Origin: Rhizomucor pusillus | Lineage: Eukaryota > Mucoromycota > Mucoromycetes > Mucorales > Lichtheimiaceae | Assembly (NCBI GenBank): GCA_900175165.2 | Contig: FWWN02000653.1 | Location: forward strand, 1-64,000 | Direction of reading: 5' to 3' | Length of the DNA stretch: 64,000 nt | Part shown: piece by piece, positions 33,584 to 46,939 of the stretch | Layout of the letters: each line of letters begins with the position of its first letter | How positions within the stretch are numbered: position 1 is the stretch's first letter | Notes under the pieces: model-generated | Seen by the model: the letters and a program-made list of their open reading frames with translations, nothing else | Databases searched by the model: none | Told to the model about the DNA's origin: nothing | Position numbers and translations under genes: made by a program

Positions 33584-34633
33584 ATGTCGTGTTGTCAAAG
33601 GTATATATTACTTGCCTCTGCACCTAGCTTACTACAGGTCATTATCATCTATCATGTCTATATTGATCCAGGAATTGGTACTCTTAATAGATTAAGCCGT
33701 GGTTACTTGATTGTGACCAATTGCTTGTTCGCATGCTTTGGCTGTGCTTTAATGGTGTTTGGGACTCTGGGAGCACAGCAACGACTTGGAAGCTCCATTC
33801 TGTTTCCAATAAATGTTCTTAAAAGTGAGTATCAATTCCTGCTGATGCATTCACCTATTCTTGCTGCTGAGCATTCGGGAGTAGTGATCAACATTCTGGG
33901 TATTATCCTTGTTTTCTCGGCTGTGACCGGCTTTGTAGGAGCTATTTGTATCGACCGTCAAGCAATCCATATACTGTATACTACAATTATCCTTATCGTC
34001 TTCATATATCAAATTGCTACAGCACTCATTGTATATGACCAAGCTGTGCATACCTCCACGTGGTTAAGCCAGACCTGGTCAGATGCCAGCCAAGAGTATC
34101 GCTACTATGCTCAATCCAAGGTACCATTCTGGATACATTTAATCTTCTCCTTTTTTTGTCCTTGCACGAGGAATTAAACAAAAATGTGATTTTTTCTTCT
34201 AACTCTACAGTTTACATGTTGCGGATTTTCCCATGCCAACGACCATCCGGTATCAAGTCCAAGCTGTCAGCCAGACGACCTTGTCAATTCGGCACCTCCT
34301 TGCTACAAGCCCCTGACACAATTCGTGCAACAGAAACTCCAGATCGTGTACATAGTACTCTTTGCCGCTCTAAGTATCGAAATCCTCGCCCTCTCCAATG
34401 CCATTACTCTCCTGTGCGCCCGATATATTGGTCACGGCGATGAGGAACAGAAACCAAAGGTGTTTAGAAGAAACAACAAGGCTGTAGTAGCTCCTGAGGA
34501 GCAAATGGAGACGCCGAAGAATAGCAAGTTCAAGCAAGTTGCTGGTTTACATGATAGCAAGATCACAATGAATTCAGAAACCAATGATGAAAAGCACGAG
34601 GATGACCAGATCGTCTATCACAGGCAATATTAG
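33584..34633 (+). CDS. tetraspanin-like membrane protein
   Basis: Four hydrophobic helices in the tetraspanin arrangement. TM1 is GYLIVTNCLFACFGCALMVF. After a short loop come TM2 (VVINILGIILVFSAVTGFVG) and TM3 (LYTTIILIVFIYQIATALIV). A large extracellular loop follows, then TM4 (IVYIVLFAALSIEILALSNA). The large loop carries the family's CCG motif (FTCCGFSHAND), a PSC and a PPC cysteine, as needed for the disulfides. One clear intron (about 34121-34210) joins QSK to FTCCG. A second possible small intron follows NVLK with a GTGAGT donor; the frame is also open without it, so its use is uncertain. The acidic, Lys-rich tail is cytosolic. Fungal tetraspanins organise membrane microdomains; the exact paralogue is not identifiable. 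Confidence 0.78.
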
Positions 34634-35260
34634 TGGTGGCTGTCGGCAGGATACCGGCAATTTCCTTCTGTCCTTTTTCATCGGGCCTCGCCACATCGTT
34701 TATGTTTGTATAGTAAATCTCTAAAGTTTATAATCTTCTTTTTTGACATGCAAGAAAGTTCCCATTTCGATCAAGCTCGGGAACGTCGGGGGGGGGGCTG
34801 TTACATGAGAAATAACGTCAAGTTTTACAGCAACTTTGCTTGTTGCAATCTTTAAGGAGTGAACAGTTTACCGCGACTGCCTGCTACATACACATTGATA
34901 GCTAAGAAGACGACAATCGCTCGTCAGTCTCAGATACGGTTATACACGGTATGTGCGCTCTAGATAAGTGGCGATCGGATAAATAGTATATGGTTGAATT
35001 CCTCAATGCAACATAATAACGCATTTAATGTGTTTTATACGAGTGTCGTAATAATTGTTCTTTTTAGCCGACAATAGAAGAAAGTTGATTCGAGAGATAC
35101 ATTCTATGTAATGCATAACGATATATTTTTTAATGGAAGCCTTACAGTGGATGGCAGCTTACAGACTTGTTCTTTGTCACTTAACCATTCATGCCTTGCA
35201 ACCTTTTAATTATGCAAACTCAGTTCATGGGTGCGCGGGGATATAGAACTACAGCTTCAA
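34634..35260. other. intergenic, no gene
   Basis: 3' flank of the tetraspanin gene. A short G-run lies at 34790-34798. No coding frame is supported. Confidence 0.5.
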
Positions 35261-35850
35261 GGATCTTTGGAGCAGCGCTTTGCATGGTTCTCGATCACAA
35301 ACCAGCCTTGGCAAAATCAATCACTATAGCTCAGTTGCGCCTTCGCAATTAACAGCCTTGACTCGACTACCCGCCACTGCACGACGTACGCGGATCAGCG
35401 ACGTGTCCGATTACCAAGGTCATTGCCACCTGCGCGGACAATGCCTGCCGCTACTTCGCTCTTGCGTAAGTCTACACACGATGAACTTTGAAAGGCTCGT
35501 AGCTCTTCGTTCACACATAGTACAAGTAGATTTTGCAAGTACCCTTTGTGGGTACCACCGAATCCTCTGGAATTCATGCAAATCGCGTCTTGCTTCAAAG
35601 GTATGCTANNNNNNNNNNNNNNNNNNNNNNNNNNNNNNNNNNNNNNNNNNNNNNNNNNNNNNNNNNNNNNNNNNNNNNNNNNNNNNNNNNNNNNNNNNNN
35701 NNNNNNNNNNNNNNNNNNNNNNNNNNNNNNNNNNNNNNNNNNNNNNNNNNNNNNNNNNNNNNNNNNNNNNNNNNNNNNNNNNNNNGCGCTTGTGAGAGGT
35801 ACGACTAACCTTCTACCACCCGGTCCCCTGCTGGTCTAAGGGGCCCATTT
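35261..35850. repeat. inverted copy of repeat block C, broken by an assembly gap
   Basis: Matches the reverse complement of 21440-21956. After the gap, bases 35786-35850 match the region around the tRNA 3' half and its downstream CGGGTGGT word, so this copy kept only a tRNA remnant. Confidence 0.8.
35609..35785. other. assembly gap (177 N)
   Basis: A run of N lying exactly within the duplicated unit, as expected when an assembler cannot bridge a repeat. Confidence 0.99.
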
Positions 35851-35874
35851 TGTTATCATATAGGAAAAGTTTCT

Positions 35875-36262
35875 TCACAGGTACCTTCCAATTCGGAATT
35901 TCGTTTTTCCGTGGAAATGGACACAAACGTTATGCGTCGTTGTCATCTGAGTTTACCTACGGGCACAACAAAAACAGAACCGTTTACCTAATCTCGCCTC
36001 CATTCCAAGAAATCCGTTTCCTTCAGACATTAGACATTAAAGATTTGCATTTTGGCATTATTATTACTCTTCTCAAGTTTTTGGTGACATTGAGCACCGG
36101 CTTAGTCTCCGATTCTGATCTCTGCACTTGAAAGTGATCAGGATCACCTCCAGCTCTTTGCCACAGAATTCAGTACTCAGTAGAAATGCTTTATCATTAA
36201 AACGTATGGGCACGGTCTCTTTTGCTTTTAAACTTTGTCCTTTCTGAGCAAACTTTGTATCT
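35875..36262. repeat. inverted copy of repeat block A
   Basis: Reverse complement of 20971-21335 with small indels. Confidence 0.85.
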
Positions 36263-36434
36263 GTTTCTGAAATGCATGATCGCGAGGTCTGGTTGTGTCA
36301 AACACGTACATGTATGTGTTAAGTACTGCATAAAGTCAATCCACGCTTTTCACGATCGGTGAAGTGCCAAACCGGTACCTCTAGATATTTGCAAGCGCTC
36401 TGACTTGATAGGATGTAAGCATATCCATATACGC

Positions 36435-36865
36435 CTTTAAAAATGATTGCTATCTTCGTTGTATTTCACCGTAACATGGAAACTGCCTATTATGCACGAC
36501 GTGATCTGAAAGGTATAAGCAGAACTGGGTATCCTGGTTACCTCGATGTTCCTCATCCTCTCAGACCCTTTGGCGAAGGTCAAACACAGTATCTGTTCTT
36601 TATAGTTTAACGAATATAACGAGGAGTATTGTTTCTCATGTTGTTACTCTTATCTTTTCCGCCTTGTCTCCTGTGCGCTGGTTCGCCATCACAGAGACCA
36701 CTGGTGCCCATAACCTCACACTCTAGCTGTGCGACGCCGACGAACCAAAAGATGAAAATAAAAAAAAACAACGTATTGGCAAGGAGAGAGTTTGTTGTGA
36801 TAGGAACGTAGGTTTACAACACGATTTTGCCCGTTTGCATTGATGAATAATATGCATAATTGATG
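36435..36865. repeat. inverted copy of repeat block U
   Basis: Same sequence as 22245-22640 in opposite orientation, containing the decayed U2 copy. Confidence 0.85.
36555..36740 (+). pseudogene. U2 snRNA pseudogene
   Basis: Aligned end to end with the U2 gene at 22350-22532. The 5' region reads CCTTTGGCGAAGGTCAAACACAGTATCTG in pieces. The branch-point recognition core GTGTAGTA has become ACACAGTA, and GGCTAAGATC has become GGCGAAGGTC. The 3' domain is better kept. With the branch-pairing bases changed and the TATA box lost, it should not give a working U2. Confidence 0.75.
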
Positions 36866-38190
36866 AGTACTTGCATGCATAGAGATACAGTATGTGCTGC
36901 CAAAGGGTCAATCTGATACCATTTGATTCGTAAAAGTGATATGTATTCATGGCTTCCAATTCAAGTTGAACCTAGTAAATCTAAAAATTCTCACCATTAT
37001 TTTGTAAGCTCAAAACCGTGTAAGAAATTCGCTGCATCGAAAGCTGCTGAAATTTACGCTCCCGCTCGATTGTCAAAACAAACGTATTGTGCTAACATAG
37101 ATGCAATACTTTCTTTTGATAGATTTGTAAATAGACTGATGTCCAAAGTCATATACGGTTTTCATGGAGATAGTCTTTATCTTACTGCATGAAATTATCC
37201 AAGACCGTTCAAGTATGTCATCTCCAAAAGTGTTTGGAGCCTTGGAGAAATTCAGACTATCCTTCACTTGGCTCTGTAGCGATTGTATGGCGTGACTATT
37301 GATATCATTATTAATGCTTATAAAATGTACGGGAAGAAGTGATTTTTGGTTTTCTCGCATCGACGCTTGTCCGTCCCAGAAAGCTGGGAACCCCGCAGAC
37401 ATCAATATCGAAACAATAGGTGTGGAAAGTCTCCGTCGTTATGTTATTCCTGTATTCATGGACATAATATGCATTTATTTTCTTCTATATAGAGACTAAC
37501 AGCATATGCGTATACAAAACGTTTGTGGGATCGAGTGTATCATTATTGATTAAAAGTACAAGAAGAATCCATTGCAAAAAGAAAGAAAAAAATTTCCTTC
37601 GCATTTCTATTGATGCGTTTCCATGTTACTTGCAAGCAGTCAATCGATGATAAGAGCAAATTAACAGAGTATCGGTGCCTTTGGCGTCCATTGCACAATA
37701 CTGCTTATTCGGCTATTTTGCTTACGAGAGCTTAGCAACCCGCGTCTATTTCTTCAGATCACGTGCAGTTGCCAACGGTGGTGACATCATTGTTCATCGA
37801 ACTCGCTCTCTTCACTGTCCAAGAGGCATAAAGGAAGAAAAGAAAAAGCTAAAGGAGGACCAATTTTTTATTTTTGCTTGTCTCAGTTTCTCTCTATCAA
37901 GGTGAGTTCGAGCAGCGTGTGGGGACGTCGGTGTTTACAAGAGTCACAGGTGCTGCGGAGGGAGAGAGAGATGTACGTCGCCTCCATCAACAACATCGCC
38001 GGACCCATCTAAGGCTTTTATTGACTGTAATCAATACAGCAACAGGACGACAACTCTACGACTCGACGCGATCTAAGGTCTCCAGTTTCAGTTGGCTTTT
38101 GAACAAAGGCCAATTGCGACTTTCTGCGGCACATAACATCTATTCGACCCAGCTATTCACCGTAACAGCTGAGAACCTCGTGGCTGGATT
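36866..38190. other. intergenic with one coding-like fragment; 5' region of Eaf1
   Basis: The minus frame at 37073-37405 reads like protein (for example NSHAIQSLQSQVKDSLNF and ILERSWIISCSKI) but has no known motif and is bounded by stops, so it is probably a decayed mobile-element ORF. From about 37800 the plus strand holds a pyrimidine-rich stretch with a GTGAGT donor-like site (37902), possibly a non-coding 5' exon of the Eaf1 gene. Confidence 0.4.
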
Positions 38191-41100
38191 ATGGCTGCAG
38201 AGGAGCCTTTGGCAAGGAAACAGGAAGGTCCGGATACCAATGGGATCCAGAACGACCATCAAGAACTAGTATGTGTTATATATATTTATGTATCAGAGCT
38301 TCCTATGGATTTTCTCCTAACAGAAAAGTTATTTGCGTAGAGTAATAATAATATCGGTGATCTTCGTGACCAAGCTATCAAGAACAAAAAGGAGCAGTTA
38401 AGGCAAGATTATATGGTTATCTCCAAGCAGAGGTGTTAACAACAATAATCCGGTGTATTTGTTACAATAGATTGGCTTCTGCCCAGTATACCACCACGTT
38501 GCAGGAGTTGTTCATTTTGATGGGCCAGCGGGAAGACGAAGAAGGAAAAGATCAAGTGATGGAATTCTTGAGAAGCAACGAAGAAGGGAAACTCGACGTT
38601 GAACGCTGGCGTGCGTTTGCAGCCAAACACGGAATCACGTAAGTTTGATGTGCTGCGTATACTTGGAAATGGCATACATGCTGACTTGAACGTTTAGCAT
38701 TGATCAGGAAGCCGAGAATCAAGAACCAAAAAAGACCGAGAAACCGGACAGTGCTGACACAAAAATCGAAAAGGGTGCCGTGTTGGACAAGGAACCACTT
38801 AAAGAGCAGCAGAAACCAAGTGCACAGCCGGTACATCGTCCGGTTGCCATGCGCACAACGATACCCACTTTCCGGACTGCAGAAGCCAGAGAGTATCCTC
38901 CGCAGGCGTACAACGGCATCAACTTCCCTGATTATCGACGGGATAAAGATGAAGGTCTGGACTTGTACGCGTTTCAATTACGAGCAAACGCGCAACCATT
39001 ACACAAGGTTCTTCAGACAGCCCGAAAAACGGTGACTACCCATGATTGGCTGGTATGAAATTTCGAAAAAGTAGATAGTATGTTGTCAGGATACTAATGA
39101 TGACTATTTTCTTAATGTAGATTGCACGAGACGAGCAAAAGTCGGTTAAAGTGATCCAAAATATCGAGAACTTGAAAAAGAAGAATCTGTGGAGTTTGAG
39201 ACAGCCAAAGCGACAGAGAACAGTCCCTCGCACCAAAACTCATTGGGATCATTTATTGGACGAGATGAAATGGATGCGCACAGACTTTAAGCAGGAACAT
39301 AAATGGAAGGTTGCAATGGCATTCGTGCTTTCCAGGGCTGTCATGGAATGGCACCAAGCTGAAGACAAATCTGCATTGTGTGTCAAGGTACAGTTATGCT
39401 GGCATTACATTAATATATACTTGCGGTTTACTCAAATGCTTCATATAGGTGCGTGAACTCAAAAGTACAGATAAACCGGAACCAGTGGAGGATGTAGCAA
39501 CGGAAGCGGTGCCTGCAAAGGAGGAAGAAGAAGAGAAGAAAGCGGCCGAGCCATCAGAGAAAAGAGACGATGCCAAAATGGACGATCGGGACGGTGTGAC
39601 GGCAGCTGTCGATACTGCACAAACGAGCCAGGCGAACGACGCTGCGACAACTGCGACAACTGCGACAACAGATGACGCTGTTGCACCTCAGGCTCTATCT
39701 CAACAAACGGTGCAGACATATCGCGATAAAGTCATTAAACTGAAGCCTGATGTCCCTACGCTTGTGCTACCTGTTGAAGAATTTGGAGAATTCGATATTA
39801 ACAGTGTATTTCCGGATCTTTTGGCTTACGAACCACCAAAACCGGACTACAACGATCCCTATTTTGACGAAGCAGAATATGGACGCATCATTGCAATCAC
39901 TAATCTGTCAACAAATAAGATTCTTTTAAAGAAGAAGCCGAAGCTGAGCAAGAAACGCAATTTCGACGGCGTACAGATTCCAATTTACGAGAAAGACGAG
40001 GAAGAAAACGAAGTGCAGGTGCTTCCTGACAAGGATCGCTACGATCCCAATCCTTTACTTTCACGTAAGTGGCAGATACGGCGACCGGTTTGTATAGTGC
40101 TGTGTATCTGACACTTTTCTTTTCATCTTGTAGAACTGTTTGCGCCAAAGAAGATTCGAGATACACCGTCAGCGTTACCTCGCACGCCAAAGATATCCGG
40201 CGATTCTCGATCAATGAGCACGTGGACGGAGGAGGACGACATCTGCCTAATTCAGCTGATCCTGCAGTACTCCTTTAATTGGGACTTGATAACAGATGCA
40301 TTCAATGCGATACGTATGCCTGTCACAGGAGAGCACCGAACAGCGTGGCAGTGTCACGAGCGTTGGAAACAAAACAACTTAACGTCGTTATCTGGTCAGG
40401 TTAATCCAGGTATTGTTCCGTCATGTGAAGGGCCGAGTGCGAAGAGTAATTAATTTTTCTTTTCTCGAAAGCCTATGCATTGCTTATGACGACATCGGGC
40501 AATAAGCGCCGCGGCTTGGTTAAGTTTGATTCTGCAAAGAAACGTCAGAAGCAATTTACGATTCTAGAGTCGATCAAAAAGACTCAGAAGAAGCGAGAAG
40601 ATATACAGAAACCGTCTGGCAGTAAGTCTATTTTTATATGTATGCATGCAGGGAGGATGGAGTCTAATAATGTATTCAACGTAGGCGGCAATACAGGCAT
40701 CCGCAATCCTATTGAGACGCATGGAATGAGCTCCAGTGGACAGCGGTTACCGACGCCAATGGAACTCTCTATACATAAGACACATCGAGATCGCCAGGTA
40801 GCACAAGTGCTTATGGAAAGACAGTTGAATGCCAGCGGTTACGGTCTGAATAACCAACCGGCAGCCAATGTGAGTACCCACATCTGTGGCTCTACAAGGA
40901 ACAGAATAGACTTTACTTAAACTTTCTTATTCGCAGGCTGTTCAGAACCAGGCTAGGCCTATGCAGCAAGCAGCAGCAGCGGCTGCCGCCGCCGCATCGC
41001 AGTCTCCCATAACTTCCACACCTCGGCCGCTTGTTGGCACAACCATCCCTTCAAACGGCGCTGTCTCCTCATCCTCCGCTGCTGCGGCCGCGGCGGCAGC

Positions 41101-41897
41101 TGCCGCGGCAGCTGCAGGTGGTGCTAGTCGCCCTCTCACAAGTTCTGTAGCAAATTTACCCGCGCGGCCGTCACCTATACCTGGTACTCAAGGGCTAAAC
41201 GCTCTGCAAAACCGATATCCTGCTGCCCAGCTTCATCTCCTGAGACAGCGACAATTGGCGTTTATGGCTCAGGTACAAGCTCAAGCGCAAGCGCAAGCTC
41301 AAGCACAGGCACAAGCGCAAGCGCAAGCACAATCTCATGGGCGACCACCAGCCTCGACACCTTTGCAGCAGCGCTTTGGCAATGTATTGAACGCAGTCCA
41401 ACAGCAGCAACAACAACAACACCAACAGCAGCAGCAGCAACAAGGTAAAGAAAACAACAATAGATTGATGCAAAATTATATATTATTAACTGCATTTCAT
41501 CACAGCATTGCATTCGCCAGTTGTTAACACTACCAGCACAGATCAAATGGCGCATCAAATGGCATCACCTGCTATGCAACAGTTACCACAGCAACAAGCG
41601 GCTGTTCCTACGCAGCAAGTACCACAACAGGCAGGAAACTCGGCAAACACGTTGCAAGTTGCTGCCCAACTTATGCAGATGGGATATCCACTCCAACTCC
41701 CACCAAATCAGCAACTACAACTGCAGCGTTATCTCCAGCAATTACAAATACGCAATGCTGTTAACCAAAGTCAAGCGCAACTCCACGCTCAGACGCAAGC
41801 TACGAATGCGCAGTTATCAGGGAGCCCTGCATTTGGTCATTCGCCCCAACAACGGCCATTGAATGGGAACTTATCTGCTGCAGCGCTGCTTGCTGTC

Positions 41898-41929
<32 letters not shown>

Positions 41930-42176
41930 ACATCAGGTGTTGCAGCAACGTTTCCAACAGGCTCAGTTGCAGCAAGCTCTCTTGATGCAGCAGTCTCAAC
42001 AACAGCAACAGCAGCAGCAACAAGCGCCGCAAATGCAGCAACAGCATCCATTACTCCAGCAGCAGTTTTTGCAGCAGTTGCAACAACAACAAAATGCTGT
42101 CCGTTCCCAACAAGCTCAACAGCAGCAAGGATCTCCCATGCTCCAACGAAGTCCTCAAGGTCCACCTCATGTATAA
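38191..42176 (+). CDS. EAF1: Eaf1/Vid21-like scaffold subunit of the NuA4 histone acetyltransferase complex
   Basis: The first exon (38191-38268) starts MAAEEPLARKQEG. The second begins at 38341 after a 72-nt intron (NNNIGDLRDQAIKNKKEQLR). An HSA helicase-SANT-associated domain lies around 39240-39390 (THWDHLLDEMKWMRTDFKQE, HKWKVAMAFVLSRAVMEWHQ) and recruits actin-related proteins. A SANT/Myb domain lies around 40214-40400 (STWTEEDDICLIQLILQYSF, QCHERWKQ). This HSA+SANT order without an ATPase domain marks Eaf1/Vid21, which holds NuA4 together. The C-terminal third is very low complexity: an Ala block near 40960-41120, an uninterrupted Ala-Gln alternation at 41276-41331, and several polyQ blocks ending QGPPHV. 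Ten or so introns are short and GT-AG. The gene looks complete. Confidence 0.88.
41276..41331 (+). repeat. (Ala-Gln)n coding repeat in Eaf1
   Basis: Alternating GCN-CAR codons give about nine Ala-Gln pairs in a row. The codons vary (GCT/GCG/GCA with CAA/CAG), so selection for the peptide, not just DNA slippage, is plausible. Confidence 0.8.
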
Positions 42177-42404
42177 AGTCCTATCTCAACAACAACAACA
42201 ACAACAACAATGCAATCCTCTCCGAACTTGTACATCGTATAGTCCGCCTTCCTTCTACTCCTACTTAACTATATTCATAAATACAAATGGGTATATTTGT
42301 AAAAGAAAATACGAAATTTGAAAATGTAGAAGAAAGAAAAAAGAAACAACAGGCGATCGATATGTACGGACAAGAAGGTGAGCTAAAGCTAGAAAGGGAA
42401 AGAA

Positions 42405-42430
42405 AGCAAAGCAAAGCAAAGCAAAGCAAA
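42405..42430. repeat. pentanucleotide (GCAAA)n microsatellite
   Basis: Five to six GCAAA units in the intergenic space between the convergent Eaf1 and calcineurin-tail genes. Confidence 0.85.
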
Positions 42431-42490
42431 GGGACGAAGGGAAAAAAATCATTGCGAACGAGCAGTCTTGAGCGTAATGATAGCTATTAT

Positions 42491-42807
42491 TTACAATGAA
42501 TCTTGTTGATGAGATCAAAATTTTAATCCCTGAGACAAGTTTAAGTGCCCAAGAATTACTCACCTTGTCGAAGGCTCTGTCGTCCTTGAGCCAATGCGCC
42601 GACAGGCAGTTTGCCGTTCAAACGCTTGAGTTCCTCTACCATTTCTGGGTTCTCTCGCAGAACTGAGAGCTGTCGAGACAGCTTGCCGATAGCAATGACC
42701 TTTCGTTTGATAACATGGCGTCGGTGGCGGTTGGCGAGCACAGTGGCAGAAGAAGTGGTCTGGGGTTCATTGGTGAGGTCGTGGATGTTGATAACTGCGA
42801 GCGACAT
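42491..42807 (-). CDS. micro-protein resembling the calmodulin-binding tail of calcineurin A
   Basis: A two-exon gene for about 85 residues (MSLAVINIHDLTNEPQ to RQSLRQDSL). From about residue 27 it aligns with the C-terminal regulatory region of calcineurin A. HVIKRKVIAIGKLSRQLSVL corresponds to the calmodulin-binding helix, and RENPEMVEELKRL and PVGALAQGRQSL match the segment that follows it. The catalytic phosphatase domain, the B-subunit helix and the autoinhibitory peptide are all absent, and the upstream DNA belongs to a different, divergent gene. A GTGAGT donor and CAACAAG acceptor remove an intron just before the last three codons. A TATATAA element at 42829-42837 sits upstream. It might bind calmodulin or calcineurin as a regulator, or be a gene fragment. 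Function is inference; the sequence resemblance is clear by eye. Confidence 0.65.
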
Positions 42808-42828
42808 GATTGTAGATATATGTGTGCG

Positions 42829-42837
42829 TGTATATAA
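42829..42837 (-). promoter_or_regulatory. TATA-like element upstream of the calcineurin-tail micro-gene
   Basis: TTATATACA in minus orientation, about 25 bp before the ATG. It is close to the start codon, so either the leader is very short or the box is fortuitous. Confidence 0.35.
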
Positions 42838-43288
42838 GCGGGAAAGAAAGAAAGAAGAAGTTCAATGTAGAGATAAAAAAGGCGGGTGACCTTGGGCCCT
42901 CCTTTTATATTTGGTTCTTTCGCTGCTTTTACTTTGGCTATACAAACATACTCGCGGTTTCATTGGGGGAAGGGGAGAGAGAGGAAGGGGGATTGCAATT
43001 GTTGTTGTTAGCAGTGTGTGTTTCCATTAGGAATGTTCTGCTTCGTTAAAGTTTCAGCCACAAGATGCACTTGTTTCAGCAGCAGCGGCAGCAACAGCAG
43101 CGACACACTATAAAGTTTTGAGCCCTAAAAACAAACAGAGGACGATCCCTTGAATTTTTCGTATGATTCTTTTCAGGGACCGCATTCATGCAGGAGTTTT
43201 TCTCTCTTTCCTTTTTTTCTTGAGATTCTTTATCCCCTGGGCAGAAAATCTTTTTTTCTTTTCTTTTTTTCTTTTCCGCTAAAGAATA

Positions 43289-44166
43289 ATGGCTACTCTT
43301 ACACTGAACACGGTAGACACGAACAAGTGTACGTAACTGCTCCCCCAATCTCACACACAGACTTTTAGCTCCTAGCAATCCAGTCGCCCACACCGGAATC
43401 GGCCGCAGACGATCAAAAGGTTCGCAGCAAACAGCATCAATCTAACGCAAATGTGTATTCGATGCTAAGAGAGCTTATGCTAACATGTGATTTTTACTTT
43501 GCAGCGACCTCTATGCGACAACATATTTGACGTTCCTCGGCACGATCTGTTGGAATCATACGAACGGCTTCGCAGAGCGTTCTGGTATGGACCGGCTACC
43601 GTTACGCGTCGGCCAAAGAGACGCAGTCGAGACGATCAAGAGTCCTCTGCCGAAGCCGCCGAGTCCAAACGGGCCAGACTTTACGAAAGGACTCCATCTT
43701 CCTCCTCACGACAACGCGAGCAAAGTGGATTATCTTTTTCGTCATCGTCATCGTCATCGTCGTCGTGGTCGTCCTTGTCATTCCAGCCGTTTTCAGAAGA
43801 ACCATCACCACGAGCAGCAGAGGTGTCAACTCAAGCAGCAGCAGCAATAAAGCAACGACAGCAGAAAACTGTTGCAAAGAATCCATTCATGTCCAGTGTA
43901 TCCCCTTCGTTGGTAACTCTGTGGCCTTTAAAACGCGACTTGCTTCGGCAATTGCGTAACAATGGTAAGAAAAATTTATGAGTTACCAAAAGTATGGATA
44001 TTTCCCAACATTCAACCATGGAATTCTTCTAGACGGAAATGTCCCAGTCATCGAAGAAATCGATCGAATTTGCGACGCCCCGCAAAAGGCGCATTTGGCA
44101 AAATACATTGAACCATTCCTCGCGCCATCATCACCTGTTCGACAGCACATGCAAAAATGGCTGTAA
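43289..44166 (+). CDS. unrecognised, probably nuclear protein
   Basis: Four exons: MATLTLNTVDTNK; a short exon giving SIQSPTPESAADDQK; a long exon; and a last exon. Coding-looking blocks are RPLCDNIFDVPRHDLLESYE, RLRRAFWYGP and, at the end, VPVIEEIDRICDAPQKAHLA and YIEPFLAPSSPVRQHMQKWL. The centre is a basic stretch (RRPKRRSRDDQ, a likely nuclear signal) followed by a long Ser run. I know no family with this pattern. The second donor (AAG|GTTCGC) is weak, so that junction is the least certain. Divergent with the calcineurin-tail gene across about 480 bp of CT/GA-rich DNA. Confidence 0.6.
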
Positions 44167-44374
44167 AACGTCACGTTGACAATCCAAACCACCAATGCCG
44201 TTCACCTGATGATATCCCGAACTATGTCTGCTCTCTGATCAGAAAACCTGCACAGCAGCAGACTTTGTAAATAACTTTGTTATTTGTTTCCCCGTCAATT
44301 ATTCATCATTCTATCTTGTATTCCAAAATTTGTAAAATAACAAACTTTTATTGCTGTAAAAAATAAAATCATCA

Positions 44375-46841
<2,467 letters not shown>

Positions 46842-46939
46842 TTACAAAAGAAAAAGTACACTGAAAGTAATCCTTGCACTGCGACGACCGCATGTATGAT
46901 TTGACTTCTGAGTTTCAAAAGCTGAGACTCTTTATTTTC

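Noticed and set aside
33604..33640. Possible intron in the tetraspanin N-terminus
   Set aside because: The GT...CAG interval is only 37 nt, shorter than any other intron in the window, and the frame is open without removing it.
20971..36865. Simple inverted duplication or large inversion breakpoints
   Set aside because: The U2 block is out of order relative to a collinear inverted repeat, so a plain inversion does not explain the layout.
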